Assembly (NCBI GenBank): GCA_902597015.1
Contig: CACJWQ010000010.1
Coordinates: 1 to 38,270, forward strand
Source: an uncultured Alphaproteobacteria bacterium
GTDB taxonomy: Bacteria; Pseudomonadota; Alphaproteobacteria; HIMB59; GCA-002718135
Direction: 5' to 3'
DNA: 38,270 nt
In this document: positions 1 to 9,336 of the stretch, piece after piece
Layout of the letters: every line of letters starts with the position of its first letter
Numbering within the stretch: the stretch's first letter is position 1
Made by a program: the position numbers and the translations under genes
Notes under the pieces: generated by a model
Database searches by the model: none
What the model was told of the DNA's origin: nothing
What the model saw: only the letters and a program-made list of their open reading frames with translations

Positions 1-490
1 GGTTATCAAATACATTAGCTCTAGTTTCATAATTTATTAAATCTACAAGATCTTCAATTTTTAAGCCCTGTCTTCTTAAAAAAGTATTCAACATTTCATC
101 ATCTAATTTATTGTTGATGTATAGATCTGGAAAATTTTTTTTTGTTTCTTTTGCAATTGTTGTGTCATCTAAAATAAAATTTATTTTATCAAACTCATTT
201 TCAAAAATTGCATTGTTAACTAAATTTTGAAGTGCAATTTGATGAACCTGAAAACTCCTAACTTGATCACCAGTTAATTTACTTCCAATCATTTGAGAGA
301 ATTGATTAATATTCATATCCATTGATCTGAGAAATTTTGTTGTTGAAATTGATGTGCCCGAGATATTCGCTACAAAATTATCAGAATTGAACAAATTAGA
401 ATATCTTTGTGAGCCACGAAAAAAGAATAAGCTTGCAGCAAAAAGTATTGCTAAACCTATACCGATCCAAGAATTTCTAATAGCTCTCAT
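1..490 (-). CDS. PpiD/SurA-like periplasmic folding protein (N-terminal part only)
   Basis: The frame stays open from an ATG at 490 down to the window edge, giving about 163 residues of a longer protein. It starts MRAIRNSWIGIGLAILFAAS, a single membrane anchor with a short basic N-terminus. A polar region follows, with TGDQVRSFQVHQIALQNLVN and a stretch of charged helices (DDEMLNTFLRRQGLKIEDLV). This matches the SurA_N-type chaperone domain of PpiD-like peptidyl-prolyl isomerases, which assist folding of exported proteins at the outer face of the inner membrane. The rotamase domain would lie beyond the window. It is divergent from tpiA, an arrangement common in alphaproteobacteria. A SurA-type protein cannot be excluded, because the PPIase part is not visible. 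Confidence 0.75.
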   Translation of the reverse strand, partial: MRAIRNSWIGIGLAILFAASLFFFRGSQRYSNLFNSDNFVANISGTSISTTKFLRSMDMNINQFSQMIGSKLTGDQVRSFQVHQIALQNLVNNAIFENEFDKINFILDDTTIAKETKKNFPDLYINNKLDDEMLNTFLRRQGLKIEDLVDLINYETRANVFDN

Positions 491-539
491 AAAATTTCTA
501 TTGCTTCTATAATATTAGTTTCTATAAATAAAAGTAATT
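491..539. promoter_or_regulatory. Divergent promoter region ppiD-like / tpiA
   Basis: A 49-bp spacer separates the two divergent starts. A perfect TATAAT lies at 508-513 on the plus strand, about 26 bases before the tpiA ATG. The overlapping reverse complement TATTAT (509-514) could serve as the -10 for the minus-strand gene. No convincing -35 hexamer is visible for either direction, so only the -10 assignment has support. Confidence 0.45.
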
Positions 540-1259
540 ATGGTAAATCTTGACAAATATTCTTCAATTTTTATAGCAAATTGGAAATTAAATGGAAATT
601 ACTCATTTTTAAAAGATTATTATGAAAAATTAAAAGTTAATTCTAATAATTGTACGATCATTTGTTCACCTTCAATTTACTTGAAATCACTCAAAGGACA
701 TAATGAAAACTTATTTTGTGGAGCACAAGATGTCTCCACATATAAGGAGGGTGCCTATACAGGAGAATTATCTGCCTCAATGCTAAGAGATAATAATATT
801 GATTTTTGTTTGGTTGGACATTCTGAACGAAGACAATACTTTGCTGAAACGAATGATAATGTAAATATTAAAAGCTCAAATCTTATTGAAGAAAATATTA
901 TACCAGTGATCTGTATAGGTGAAACCTTAGAGCAAAAAGAAAAAAACTTAACGGAAGAAATCTTATCTATACAAATTAAGGATAGTATTCCTAAATCGGC
1001 AAATCATCAAAATGCGTTAATTGCTTATGAACCAGTTTGGGCAATAGGAACTGGATTAACTCCGACCTTAGATGAAATAAATCAGGTACACGAATTAATC
1101 AAAAATTTTGATACTAAATTTAGAAGTTTTAAGGTTCTTTATGGGGGCTCTGTTAAATCTTCAAATTCAAAAGAAATTAATGGTTTAAGTCATGTAGATG
1201 GCTGCTTAATTGGTGGAGCATCATTAAAAGTTGATGAATTCAATACAATTATTTCTTGA
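540..1259 (+). CDS. tpiA: Triose-phosphate isomerase
   Basis: Interconverts dihydroxyacetone phosphate and glyceraldehyde-3-phosphate in cytosolic glycolysis and gluconeogenesis. The 239-residue TIM barrel has the substrate-binding Asn14/Lys16 pair in ANWKLNG, the electrophilic His94 in VGHSERRQ, the catalytic Glu164 in AYEPVWAIGTG (start of the mobile loop 6), and the phosphate-binding YGGSVKSSN and GCLIGGASL motifs near the C-terminus. Length is slightly short for the family (about 250) but nothing essential is missing. It heads a co-directional series with secG, pyrG, kdsA and eno, a conserved alphaproteobacterial order. With eno in the same cluster it gives the window two glycolytic enzymes. 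Confidence 0.97.
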   Translation: MVNLDKYSSIFIANWKLNGNYSFLKDYYEKLKVNSNNCTIICSPSIYLKSLKGHNENLFCGAQDVSTYKEGAYTGELSASMLRDNNIDFCLVGHSERRQYFAETNDNVNIKSSNLIEENIIPVICIGETLEQKEKNLTEEILSIQIKDSIPKSANHQNALIAYEPVWAIGTGLTPTLDEINQVHELIKNFDTKFRSFKVLYGGSVKSSNSKEINGLSHVDGCLIGGASLKVDEFNTIIS

Positions 1260-1291
1260 TAAATAAAATCAATTTAATATAAAGCGCAAAT

Positions 1292-1597
1292 ATGACAACT
1301 TTAGTAATAATTCAGCTGATACTTGCGATTGCTTTAGTAATATTAGTTTTATTACAAGGTTCTGATAACGATAGCTTGGGTCTTGGTGGTGGAACTTCAA
1401 CTGGATTAATGTCAGCGCGAGGTACTGCAAATCTCCTTTCTAGATTAACTGCAATAACTGCTGGTTTATTTATGGTAATGAGTGTCGTTCTTACAATTAC
1501 TGCCTCAATTAGTTCAGATCGTAATGTTTTAGAGTCTCTTCCTTCAATTAGTACTGAAGAAAATTCTGAAGAACCAACTATACCAGAAAATAATTAA
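1292..1597 (+). CDS. secG: Preprotein translocase subunit SecG
   Basis: Small inner-membrane subunit of the SecYEG channel that helps SecA-driven protein export. The 101-residue protein shows two hydrophobic segments, about residues 4-22 and 52-72, joined by the typical glycine/serine-rich loop (QGSDNDSLGLGGGTSTGLMS and ARGTANLLSR). It ends in a polar acidic tail (EENSEEPTIPENN). Both the loop and the tpiA-secG-pyrG order are diagnostic. A 32-bp gap separates it from tpiA, so it is likely co-transcribed. Confidence 0.93.
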   Translation: MTTLVIIQLILAIALVILVLLQGSDNDSLGLGGGTSTGLMSARGTANLLSRLTAITAGLFMVMSVVLTITASISSDRNVLESLPSISTEENSEEPTIPENN

Positions 1598-1612
1598 TTA
1601 TATCTTGCTATA

Positions 1613-1624
1613 AATAGATCTATT
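1613..1624. repeat. 12-bp perfect palindrome in the pyrG leader
   Basis: AATAGATCTATT is a perfect 12-base palindrome in the 47-bp gap between secG and pyrG, 20 bases before the pyrG ATG. It could be an operator for a dimeric repressor. It is too short and weak to be a terminator, and no T-tract follows. Function is unknown. Confidence 0.35.
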
Positions 1625-1644
1625 ATGTATCACGGTATTCCGTA

Positions 1645-3258
1645 ATGCATTTTGTTTTTATTACGGGTGGTGTAGCGTCTTCTCTTGGAAAAGGTATAGC
1701 CTCAGCCTCTTTAGCAACTCTCCTTAAAAGCAGAAAATTCAAAGTAAGAATTAGAAAGTTAGATCCTTATTTAAATGTGGATCCAGGAACAATGAGTCCA
1801 TATCAACATGGAGAAGTTTACGTTACTGATGATGGTGCAGAAACAGATTTAGATCTTGGTCATTACGAAAGATTTACAAATCAGTCCGCAAAACAATCAG
1901 ATAGTGTGTCGTCAGGTAAGATTTATTCCAATGTTCTTCTAAAAGAAAGGAAGGGAGATTACCTTGGTTCAACAATTCAAGTAATTCCTCATGTTACCAA
2001 TGAAATAAAATCATTTATTAATAGTGATTTAAAAAATGAAGATATCGCAATTTATGAAATAGGAGGAACTGTTGGAGATATTGAGTCTTTACCTTTTTTA
2101 GAAGCAATACGCCAAATAAGAAATGATAAAAATATTTCATCAGCATTAATTCATATGACTTATATTCCATATTTAAGTTCAGCTGGTGAGTTAAAAACCA
2201 AACCTACTCAACATTCAGTTAAAGAATTGCTTAACGCAGGTATTCAACCAGATATAATTATGTGTAGATCTGAACAACCAATAGATAGTGATTCAATTTC
2301 TAAAATATCCCTATTTTGTAATGTAAAAAAAGAGTCGGTAATTCCTGCATTGAACGCTAAGTCAATTTATGAAGTTCCTTCATTGTATTCTAAATACGGT
2401 TTAGATGAAGCTCTCCTTAAGCAATTGGGTTATAAACCTAAAAAACACAAACTAAATTTAAAACCTTGGAATGATCTTCAAAAAAAAATTAAAAAAAGAA
2501 AACATAAAGTAAAAATTGCAGTAGTAGGAAAATACACAAATCTAAAAGATAGCTATAAATCACTCAATGAAGCATTGGTTCATGGAGGAATAGAAAATTA
2601 TGCTGATGTAGATATTAAATGGATTAATTCTGAAAAAGAAAACAACATTAGCTTAATAAAAAAATTAAAAGGTAATGATGGAATTCTAATTCCTGGTGGT
2701 TTTGGTATACGTGGTATCAATGGAAAAATTAATGCTATCAAATATGCTAGAGAGAATAATATTCCTTTTTTTGGAATATGTCTTGGAATGCAGCTAGCTG
2801 TTATTGAAATAGCACAAAATGTACTTAAAATTAAAAATGCTCATTCTTCAGAATTTAAGAAAACTACTAAATCAGTTGTTGGATTAATGACAGAATGGGT
2901 AAATAAAAATAAGATCGAAAAACGAGATAAAAATAGTGACATGGGTGGAACGATGCGTCTTGGAGCATACAAAGCTATTTTGAAAAAAAATTCAAAAATC
3001 TTTTCAATATATAAAAATAGAGTAATTAGTGAGAGACATAGACATAGATACGAAGTAAATCAGAAATTTCTACCAAAATTTGAAAACAAAGGTTATTATT
3101 TCAGCGGTATGTCGCCAGATGGATTATTACCTGAAGTACTTGAAAGTAAAAAACATAAATGGTTTATTGGAGTTCAATTTCATCCAGAGTTAAAATCAAG
3201 ACCATTAGATCCTCATCCTCTTTTTGTATCATTTATAAAGGCTGCAATTAATGATTGA
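1645..3258 (+). CDS. pyrG: CTP synthase
   Basis: Makes CTP from UTP, ATP and glutamine, the last step of pyrimidine nucleotide synthesis. The 537 residues match the usual length. The N-terminal amidoligase domain starts FITGGVASSLGKGIASASLA (P-loop) and contains the HYERF and EIGGTVGDIE signatures. The C-terminal class I glutaminase domain carries the nucleophile Cys379 in GICLGMQ and the His513/Glu515 pair in VQFHPE. The last eight bases (ATGATTGA) also hold the kdsA start, so the two are probably translationally coupled. Confidence 0.98.
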   Translation: MHFVFITGGVASSLGKGIASASLATLLKSRKFKVRIRKLDPYLNVDPGTMSPYQHGEVYVTDDGAETDLDLGHYERFTNQSAKQSDSVSSGKIYSNVLLKERKGDYLGSTIQVIPHVTNEIKSFINSDLKNEDIAIYEIGGTVGDIESLPFLEAIRQIRNDKNISSALIHMTYIPYLSSAGELKTKPTQHSVKELLNAGIQPDIIMCRSEQPIDSDSISKISLFCNVKKESVIPALNAKSIYEVPSLYSKYGLDEALLKQLGYKPKKHKLNLKPWNDLQKKIKKRKHKVKIAVVGKYTNLKDSYKSLNEALVHGGIENYADVDIKWINSEKENNISLIKKLKGNDGILIPGGFGIRGINGKINAIKYARENNIPFFGICLGMQLAVIEIAQNVLKIKNAHSSEFKKTTKSVVGLMTEWVNKNKIEKRDKNSDMGGTMRLGAYKAILKKNSKIFSIYKNRVISERHRHRYEVNQKFLPKFENKGYYFSGMSPDGLLPEVLESKKHKWFIGVQFHPELKSRPLDPHPLFVSFIKAAIND

Positions 3259-4081
3259 TATCAATTTAAAAAATTTTTCTATCTCAAATAATTCTCCATT
3301 TGTTTTAATTGCAGGCCCATGTGTAATAGAAAATGAAAGTCACTCATTAATGATTGCAGAAGAACTAAATAAAATGTGCGATGATGTTGGAATTAATTTA
3401 ATTTTTAAATCTAGTTTTGATAAGGCCAATCGATCAAGTATTAATAGTGATAGAGGTATTAAGCTCGATGACGCATTAAATATCTTTGAAAAAATTAAAA
3501 ATAATTTTAATTTACCAATAATAACTGATGTCCATAATGAGGACCAATGTAATCAATTAAAACAAGATAGTATTATCGATATTATCCAAATTCCTGCGTT
3601 TCTATGTCGTCAAACAGATTTATTACTAGCTGCAGGCAGAACAAATAAAATTATTAATGTTAAAAAAGGTCAATTTTTATCACCAACTGATGTTAAAAAT
3701 ATTTTCACTAAGATAGAAACTACAAATAATAAAAACATCATGATAACTGAAAGGGGAACTACTTTTGGTTACAATACTCTTGTAAATGATTTCAAAGGTA
3801 TAGATATTATGAAAAAATATGAGTATCCTGTAATTTTTGATGCAACTCATTCGGTGCAACAACCGGGAGGAATGGGTGATAAAAGTGGTGGTCAAAGAGA
3901 ACATATTCCTTCTTTATGTAAAGCTGCTATATCTATTGGTGTAGCTGGTTTATTTTTAGAGACACATAATGACCCAGATAATGCCCCTAGCGATGGACCA
4001 AACATGATTAATATAAAAGATTTAAAAAATTTATTAATTCAACTTAAACAATTTGATGATATAGCGAAAAACCATGCCTAA
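3251..4081 (+). CDS. kdsA: 3-deoxy-8-phosphooctulonate synthase (Kdo-8-P synthase)
   Basis: Condenses phosphoenolpyruvate with arabinose-5-phosphate to give Kdo-8-phosphate, the precursor of the inner-core sugar of lipopolysaccharide. The 276-residue barrel has the family signatures [44 protein letters not shown] and [12 protein letters not shown]. Its presence implies a Kdo-containing LPS and therefore a Gram-negative envelope. It overlaps pyrG by 8 bp upstream and eno by 8 bp downstream. Eno makes its co-substrate PEP, which fits the shared transcription unit. Confidence 0.97.
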   Translation: MIDINLKNFSISNNSPFVLIAGPCVIENESHSLMIAEELNKMCDDVGINLIFKSSFDKANRSSINSDRGIKLDDALNIFEKIKNNFNLPIITDVHNEDQCNQLKQDSIIDIIQIPAFLCRQTDLLLAAGRTNKIINVKKGQFLSPTDVKNIFTKIETTNNKNIMITERGTTFGYNTLVNDFKGIDIMKKYEYPVIFDATHSVQQPGGMGDKSGGQREHIPSLCKAAISIGVAGLFLETHNDPDNAPSDGPNMINIKDLKNLLIQLKQFDDIAKNHA

Positions 4082-5354
4082 AATAACAAATATAAAAGCA
4101 AGACAAATAATAGATAGCAGAGGAAATCCAACTGTTGAATGCGATATAGAGTTTGAAAATTCTATTTTTGGAAGAGCTGCGGTTCCAAGTGGTGCATCTA
4201 CTGGAGTGCATGAGGCTCTAGAATTGCGAGATAATAATAAATCCAAATACAAAGGTAAAGGAGTTTTGAAAGCAGTAGGAAATATCAATGATACAATTTC
4301 TAATGAACTAGTTGGAAAATCATTTGAAGATATTTCTTCTTTTGATGATTTTTTATTAGAACTTGATGGTACGGAAAATAAATCAAACCTAGGCGCTAAT
4401 GCAACACTTGCTGCAAGCCTAGCTTTTGCAAAATGTTTAGCTTCTTCTGAAGGTCATGAACTTTATTCTTTTCTTGGTAAAGAACATACAATGAATCTTC
4501 CAGTTCCAATGATGAACATTATTAATGGAGGATCACATGCAGATAACGACGTTGATATTCAAGAATTTATGGTTGCGCCTATAGGTGCAAATAATTTTTC
4601 AGATGCACTTCAATATGGTTGTGAAATATTTCATTCATTAAAGTCACTTTTAAAATCAAAAGGCTTAAATACAAATGTTGGTGATGAAGGTGGATTTGCT
4701 CCTAACATAAATAGTTCTAGTGAAGTCATAGAAACAGTTTTAAAATCAGTGGAGGATGCAGGGTTTAAAACTGGAAAGGATATTTATCTTTCACTTGATG
4801 TTGCATCAACTGAATTTTACAAAAATAATAAATATGATTTACAAGGAGAAAAACTTGTTTTGTCTTCTGATGAGATGATAAAATATTTAGAGAAATTAGT
4901 AAATGCGTATCCAATTTATTCTATTGAAGATGGAATGTCAGAAGATGATTGGGATGGTTGGTCTAATTTAACATCAACAATAGGGAAAAAAGTTCAGTTA
5001 GTTGGTGACGATTTATTTGTTACAAATAAAAAAAGATTACAAAAGGGTATATCAGAGGGTGCGGGTAATTCTATTTTAGTTAAAGTAAATCAAATAGGAA
5101 CTTTAAAAGAAACTTTAGAATCAATTAAATTAGCAAAAGAAAATAACTTCACTACTATAATTTCACATCGTTCTGGTGAAACTGAAGATACGACGATTGC
5201 TGATTTATCAGTCGGTGCTTCCGCAGGTCAAATTAAAACAGGGTCATTATCGAGAACAGATAGAACAGCAAAATATAATCAATTATTAAGAATTGAAGAA
5301 GCATTAAAGGATAAAGCAAATTATGCTGGATCATCTATCTTAAATAATAAATAA
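4074..5354 (+). CDS. eno: Enolase (phosphopyruvate hydratase)
   Basis: Interconverts 2-phosphoglycerate and PEP; cytosolic and Mg-dependent. The 426 residues match the family length. The N-terminal part has [14 protein letters not shown] and [17 protein letters not shown]. The barrel has the metal ligands in SLDVAST, SIEDGM and [10 protein letters not shown], the catalytic lysine in [10 protein letters not shown], and the C-terminal signature [18 protein letters not shown]. The start ATG lies inside the kdsA stop (ATGCCTAA). A promoter-like sequence for the next genes begins right at the eno stop codon. Confidence 0.98.
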   Translation: MPKITNIKARQIIDSRGNPTVECDIEFENSIFGRAAVPSGASTGVHEALELRDNNKSKYKGKGVLKAVGNINDTISNELVGKSFEDISSFDDFLLELDGTENKSNLGANATLAASLAFAKCLASSEGHELYSFLGKEHTMNLPVPMMNIINGGSHADNDVDIQEFMVAPIGANNFSDALQYGCEIFHSLKSLLKSKGLNTNVGDEGGFAPNINSSSEVIETVLKSVEDAGFKTGKDIYLSLDVASTEFYKNNKYDLQGEKLVLSSDEMIKYLEKLVNAYPIYSIEDGMSEDDWDGWSNLTSTIGKKVQLVGDDLFVTNKKRLQKGISEGAGNSILVKVNQIGTLKETLESIKLAKENNFTTIISHRSGETEDTTIADLSVGASAGQIKTGSLSRTDRTAKYNQLLRIEEALKDKANYAGSSILNNK

Positions 5355-5384
5355 TTGACAGTTTCGATCTTAAATATGCTATTT
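5355..5384 (+). promoter_or_regulatory. Putative promoter for ftsB
   Basis: A perfect -35 hexamer TTGACA (5355-5360) starts directly after the eno stop. At the right distance lies a weak -10 region, TGCTATTTG (5377-5385), resembling an extended -10. If used, transcription would start about 4-6 bases before the ftsB ATG at 5394, giving an almost leaderless mRNA. Confidence 0.45.
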
Positions 5385-5393
5385 GTATCATAA

Positions 5394-5705
5394 ATGAATA
5401 AATCTTTAGTTTTAAAAAATAAATTTTATTTCTATTTATCCTTTTTGTTTACTTTTTTTCTATTTGTTTATCTTCTGTATTTTCTTGTAAATGGTGAGAG
5501 GGGATTGCTTAAATATTTCAGTCTTAAAAATCTTAATGCTCAATACAATGAGCAATATATGTCCTTAAAAAAGGAAAATGAATTTTACCTAGATAGAATT
5601 AAAAGATTACAACCTAATACTATAGATTTGGACTATTTAGATGAGACATTTAGGAAAGTTACAGGATTTACTTCAGAAAATGAAATAGTTATAATTATAG
5701 AATAG
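5394..5705 (+). CDS. ftsB: Septum formation initiator, FtsB/DivIC family
   Basis: Small bitopic division protein that joins FtsL and FtsQ in the divisome. The 103 residues show a short cytoplasmic N-terminus, one membrane span (about residues 12-32), then NGERGLLKYFSLKNLNAQYN. This is the FtsB/DivIC signature at the start of a periplasmic coiled coil, which runs on as LKKENEFYLDRIKRLQP. The eno-ftsB-pdhA order is conserved in alphaproteobacteria and supports the call, since the sequence itself is weakly conserved. Confidence 0.85.
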   Translation: MNKSLVLKNKFYFYLSFLFTFFLFVYLLYFLVNGERGLLKYFSLKNLNAQYNEQYMSLKKENEFYLDRIKRLQPNTIDLDYLDETFRKVTGFTSENEIVIIIE

Positions 5706-5715
5706 ATTGATTTAT

Positions 5716-5742
5716 TTGACAAAAAATCACCCTAATTATAAT
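5716..5742 (+). promoter_or_regulatory. Promoter for the pdhABC operon
   Basis: Perfect TTGACA (5716-5721) and TATAAT (5737-5742) hexamers are separated by 15 bp, two bases short of the optimum. The predicted transcription start, about 5749-5750, lies only six or seven bases before the pdhA ATG at 5756. No Shine-Dalgarno sequence would fit in such a leader. Confidence 0.6.
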
Positions 5743-5755
5743 TAAAGATTATCTT

Positions 5756-6718
5756 ATGAAAAAACTTCAAAAAGCAGATTACATTAAAATGTATTCTTAT
5801 ATGCTCAAAATTAGAAGATTTGAGGAAAGAGCTGCTCAACTTTACGGAATGGGCAAAATTGGTGGTTTTTGTCATTTGTATATTGGTCAAGAAGCCGTTG
5901 TTGTTGGTATTTTAATGACAATTGACAAAAACGATTCAGTTGTAACAACTTATAGAGATCATGGTCACATGATCGCTAGGGGACTAGATCCTAAACGTAT
6001 TATGGCAGAGTTGACTGGTAGAGAAGATGGTTATTCTGCTGGTAAGGGCGGCTCAATGCATATGTTTTCAAAAGAAAATAATTTTTATGGTGGACATGGT
6101 ATTGTAGGTGCTCAAGTACCAATTGGAACGGGTATTGCATTCACACATAAATATAAGGGAGAAAATAATATATGCAGAACATATATTGGTGATGGAGCAA
6201 TGAACAATGGACAAGTTTTTGAAGCTTTTAATTTAGCTGCTTTATGGAAGCTTCCTGTTTTATACATTATTGAAAATAATAAATATGGAATGGGCACATC
6301 TGTAGATAGAGCGGCGGCGGGATTAGACTTATATAAAAGAGGGGAAGCATTTGGTATTCCTGGTGAGAAGGTTGATGGGATGAATGTGTTCTCTGTTATA
6401 GAAGCAGCAGATAAAGCAGGAAAGTATGTCAGAGAAGGGAATGGCCCTTATATTATTGAAGTACAAACATATCGATATAGAGGACATTCAATGTCAGATC
6501 CTGCAAAATATAGAACGAAAGAAGAATTAGATAATTATAAGCAAACCGATCCTATTGAAATAGTCAAAGCTGAAATTTTAAAGAAAAAAATTGCAACTAA
6601 TGATGAAATTGAAAAAATTAATAAAGATACTTTAGAAGAAATTAAAAATGCAGCTGAATTTGCAACCAATAGTCCTTTTCCAAAGGACAGCGAACTTTAT
6701 ACGGATGTTTATTTATAA
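5756..6718 (+). CDS. pdhA: Pyruvate dehydrogenase E1 component, alpha subunit
   Basis: With the beta subunit this thiamine-diphosphate enzyme decarboxylates pyruvate and transfers the acetyl group to lipoyl-lysine. The 320 residues include YTYMLKIRRFEERAAQLYGM-type start sequence (here YSYMLKIRRFEERA), GGFCHLYIGQEAV, the HGHMIARG and GKGGSMHMF motifs, and the ThDP/Mg site GDGAMNNGQVFEAFN followed by IIENNKYGMGTS. The C-terminal region YRYRGHSMSDP carries the phosphorylatable-loop-type sequence of alpha2-beta2 E1 enzymes. Only 3 bp separate it from pdhB. This is the heterotetrameric E1 of alphaproteobacteria, not the single-chain AceE type. Confidence 0.97.
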   Translation: MKKLQKADYIKMYSYMLKIRRFEERAAQLYGMGKIGGFCHLYIGQEAVVVGILMTIDKNDSVVTTYRDHGHMIARGLDPKRIMAELTGREDGYSAGKGGSMHMFSKENNFYGGHGIVGAQVPIGTGIAFTHKYKGENNICRTYIGDGAMNNGQVFEAFNLAALWKLPVLYIIENNKYGMGTSVDRAAAGLDLYKRGEAFGIPGEKVDGMNVFSVIEAADKAGKYVREGNGPYIIEVQTYRYRGHSMSDPAKYRTKEELDNYKQTDPIEIVKAEILKKKIATNDEIEKINKDTLEEIKNAAEFATNSPFPKDSELYTDVYL

Positions 6719-6721
6719 ATT

Positions 6722-8101
6722 ATGAGCACAGAAATATTAATGCCCGCATTATCTCCAACAATGACAGAAGGGAATCTGTCTAAGTGGTTAATTAAAAAAG
6801 GAGATACTGTTAAAGCTGGTGATTTGATTGCTGAAATTGAAACTGACAAAGCAACAATGGAAGTAGAAGCGGTAGATGAAGGTGTTGTTCTTGATCTTTT
6901 ATTTAAAGAAGGAGAAGCCAATATTCCAGTAAATAAAGCCATAGCGATTATTGGCGATCCAAATGAAAAAGTTGAAGTAAAAAAAGAAGTTCCCATTGAA
7001 AAAGTAATTGAAGAAAAGAAAATTGAAAAAAATATTGAGACAAAAATTGAGAATAAGAAAGCTGATATAATCGATACGCCATCACCTAAAATAGAAGAAG
7101 ATAGAAATTTAAGTTCAGAAGAAATTACTATGCGCCAAGCACTAAGAGACACAATGGCCGAAGAAATGAGAAAAGATAATAAAGTTTTCATACTTGGAGA
7201 GGAAGTTGCCGAGTATCAAGGTGCGTATAAAGTCACACAAGGTCTTCTTCAAGAATTTGGAAAAGAAAGAGTATTAGATACTCCTATTTCCGAACATGGA
7301 TTTACCGGATTAGCAGTTGGAGCAGCATTTAAGGGATTGAGACCAATCTTAGAATTTATGACTTTCAATTTTTCTATGCAAGCAATTGATCAAATTATAA
7401 ATTCAGCTGCAAAAACACTTTACATGTCTGGAGGACAAATTAATTGCCCTATTGTCTTTAGAGGACCTAATGGTGCTGCGGCACAAGTTGCTGCACAACA
7501 TAGTCAGGATTTTTCTTCCTGGTATTCTCAAGTTCCAGGTTTAAAAGTCATTGCACCATCTACTCCTTATAACGCAAAAGGTTTATTAAGATCTGCAATA
7601 TCAGATCCAAATCCCGTAATTTTTCTAGAAAATGAAATTCTTTATGGATTAAAAGGTCCAGTTAATAATGACATTAACTTCTCAATACCAATTGGAAAAG
7701 CAAATATAGAAAAAGAAGGAAAGGATTTAACGATTGTTACGTATTCAATAATGTTGCAGAAATCAAAAGAAGCTGCATTCAGACTAAAAGAGGAATACAA
7801 TTTAGATACAGAAATTATTGATTTACAAACTTTACGACCATTGGATACAGAAACAATTTTAAATTCAGTTAAAAAAACTAATAGACTAATCACTGTCGAA
7901 GAGTCATGGCCATTTGGTAGTGTTGGTTCTGAAATTGCAAATATTGTTCAAAGGGATGCATTTGATTATTTAGATTCGCCAGTGATAAAAGTTAATAGTG
8001 CGGATGTTCCAATGCCATACGCATTGAGCTTAGAAAAATTATATCTTCCTCAAGTTGATGACATTATAAATGCTGCAAAAAAAGTAAGTTATATAAAATA
8101 A
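6722..8101 (+). CDS. pdhB: Pyruvate dehydrogenase E1 beta subunit with N-terminal lipoyl domain
   Basis: Of the 459 residues, the first 80 or so form a complete lipoyl domain ([19 protein letters not shown], with the lipoylated Lys in [15 protein letters not shown]). A charged Lys/Glu/Ile-rich linker (about 85-125) follows, then the E1-beta domain: [49 protein letters not shown] and [16 protein letters not shown]. The C-terminal transketolase-like domain has [12 protein letters not shown] and [13 protein letters not shown] lipoyl domain on E1-beta is a known feature of several alphaproteobacterial PDH complexes. It gives the complex two lipoyl carriers, this one and that of pdhC. The stop is immediately followed by the pdhC ATG. 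Confidence 0.97.
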   Translation: MSTEILMPALSPTMTEGNLSKWLIKKGDTVKAGDLIAEIETDKATMEVEAVDEGVVLDLLFKEGEANIPVNKAIAIIGDPNEKVEVKKEVPIEKVIEEKKIEKNIETKIENKKADIIDTPSPKIEEDRNLSSEEITMRQALRDTMAEEMRKDNKVFILGEEVAEYQGAYKVTQGLLQEFGKERVLDTPISEHGFTGLAVGAAFKGLRPILEFMTFNFSMQAIDQIINSAAKTLYMSGGQINCPIVFRGPNGAAAQVAAQHSQDFSSWYSQVPGLKVIAPSTPYNAKGLLRSAISDPNPVIFLENEILYGLKGPVNNDINFSIPIGKANIEKEGKDLTIVTYSIMLQKSKEAAFRLKEEYNLDTEIIDLQTLRPLDTETILNSVKKTNRLITVEESWPFGSVGSEIANIVQRDAFDYLDSPVIKVNSADVPMPYALSLEKLYLPQVDDIINAAKKVSYIK

Positions 8102-9331
8102 ATGGCAATTAAAGTTTTAATGCCTGCATTATCACCCACAATGTCAGAAGGGGTAATTAATAAGTGGTTAGTTAATATTGGTGATACTGTTTCAGCTGGA
8201 GATATATTAGCTGAAATTGAAACAGATAAAGCAACAATGGAAGTTGAGGCAGTTGATGAGGGAGAAATCACACATTTAATTGATACAACACCAGATAAAC
8301 AAATTGCTGTTAATTCTGTCATTGCTCTAATCAATGGTAGCAAAGATGAAAGAATAGAAGACTATAATGATAAAGATCAAACTGTAAGCAGTGAAGAAAA
8401 AAATGAAGTTTCAGAAACACTTAAAGTAAATACTGAAGTAGATAACAGTCAAATAATAGCAAGAAGTAAAGATACAAACACTAAACAAAATACTAATTTT
8501 GCTTCACCGTTTGTTAAAAAATTTTCGAAAGATAACAATATTGATCTAACCCTTATTAAAGGGTCTGGACCTGATGGTAGGATAATAAAAAAAGATATTC
8601 AAAATTTTGAACTTCATACTAATGATGAAAATATATCTGTAATTGAGCCTTCTAGTATTAGAAAAATAATTGCTGAAAGAACAACACAAACAAAAAATGA
8701 GGTTCCACATTTTTATCTTACTATTGAAACAAGAATGGATAAGCTAATAAATTTAAGAAAAAAAATAAATTCAAATAGTAATATCAAAATCTCGTTTAAT
8801 GACCTTATTGTTAAAGCATGTGCAATGGCAATAGCGAAAAATCCAGAAACAAATATTTCTTGGATGAATGGCAAAATTCATCAATATAAAAATATCGATA
8901 TTGCTATAGCGGTAGCATTAAAAGAAGGATTGATTACACCAATTGTTAAAGAAGCCGATACAAAAGGATTAGCTGAAATCTCAACAGAAATTAAATCATT
9001 AGTAAAAAAAGCTAATCAAAATAAATTATTACCAGAAGAATATAGTGGAGGATCTATAACTATCTCAAACCTAGGCATGTTTGGAATCACAGAATTTCAA
9101 GCAATTATTAATCCGCCACAATCAAGTATTATTGCAATTGGATCTATAGTTGAAAAACCTGTTGTGAACTCTGGCAGTATTGAAATAGGGCATACAATGA
9201 AATCTACTATTTCAGCAGATCATAGATCATTAGATGGTGCCGTTGCGGCAAAATTACTCAAAGATTTTAGCGATATTTTGGAAGATCCCTTCCAAATATG
9301 GTTGAATAGCATGGATATGGAAGTTATTTAA
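8102..9331 (+). CDS. pdhC: Dihydrolipoamide acetyltransferase (PDH E2)
   Basis: Forms the core of the pyruvate dehydrogenase complex and passes the acetyl group from lipoamide to CoA. In the 409 residues, an N-terminal lipoyl domain ([19 protein letters not shown], Lys in [15 protein letters not shown]) closely resembles that of pdhB. A Ser/Thr/Asp-rich linker follows, then the peripheral subunit-binding domain ([29 protein letters not shown]). The catalytic domain ends with [20 protein letters not shown], which contains the active-site His. It starts at the base after the pdhB stop. No E3 gene follows, so lipoamide dehydrogenase must be encoded elsewhere. Confidence 0.97.
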   Translation: MAIKVLMPALSPTMSEGVINKWLVNIGDTVSAGDILAEIETDKATMEVEAVDEGEITHLIDTTPDKQIAVNSVIALINGSKDERIEDYNDKDQTVSSEEKNEVSETLKVNTEVDNSQIIARSKDTNTKQNTNFASPFVKKFSKDNNIDLTLIKGSGPDGRIIKKDIQNFELHTNDENISVIEPSSIRKIIAERTTQTKNEVPHFYLTIETRMDKLINLRKKINSNSNIKISFNDLIVKACAMAIAKNPETNISWMNGKIHQYKNIDIAIAVALKEGLITPIVKEADTKGLAEISTEIKSLVKKANQNKLLPEEYSGGSITISNLGMFGITEFQAIINPPQSSIIAIGSIVEKPVVNSGSIEIGHTMKSTISADHRSLDGAVAAKLLKDFSDILEDPFQIWLNSMDMEVI

Positions 9332-9336
9332 CTTGC

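Noticed and set aside
1625-1644. ACGG-TATT-CCGT hairpin before pyrG as a terminator or attenuator
   Set aside because: A four-base stem without a T-tract is too weak, and no C-run typical of pyrG attenuation is present.
6709-7191. 160-codon minus-strand frame across the start of pdhB
   Set aside because: Ser/Ile/Phe-rich shadow opposite the lipoyl domain and its charged linker; a similar shadow recurs opposite the pdhC lipoyl domain.
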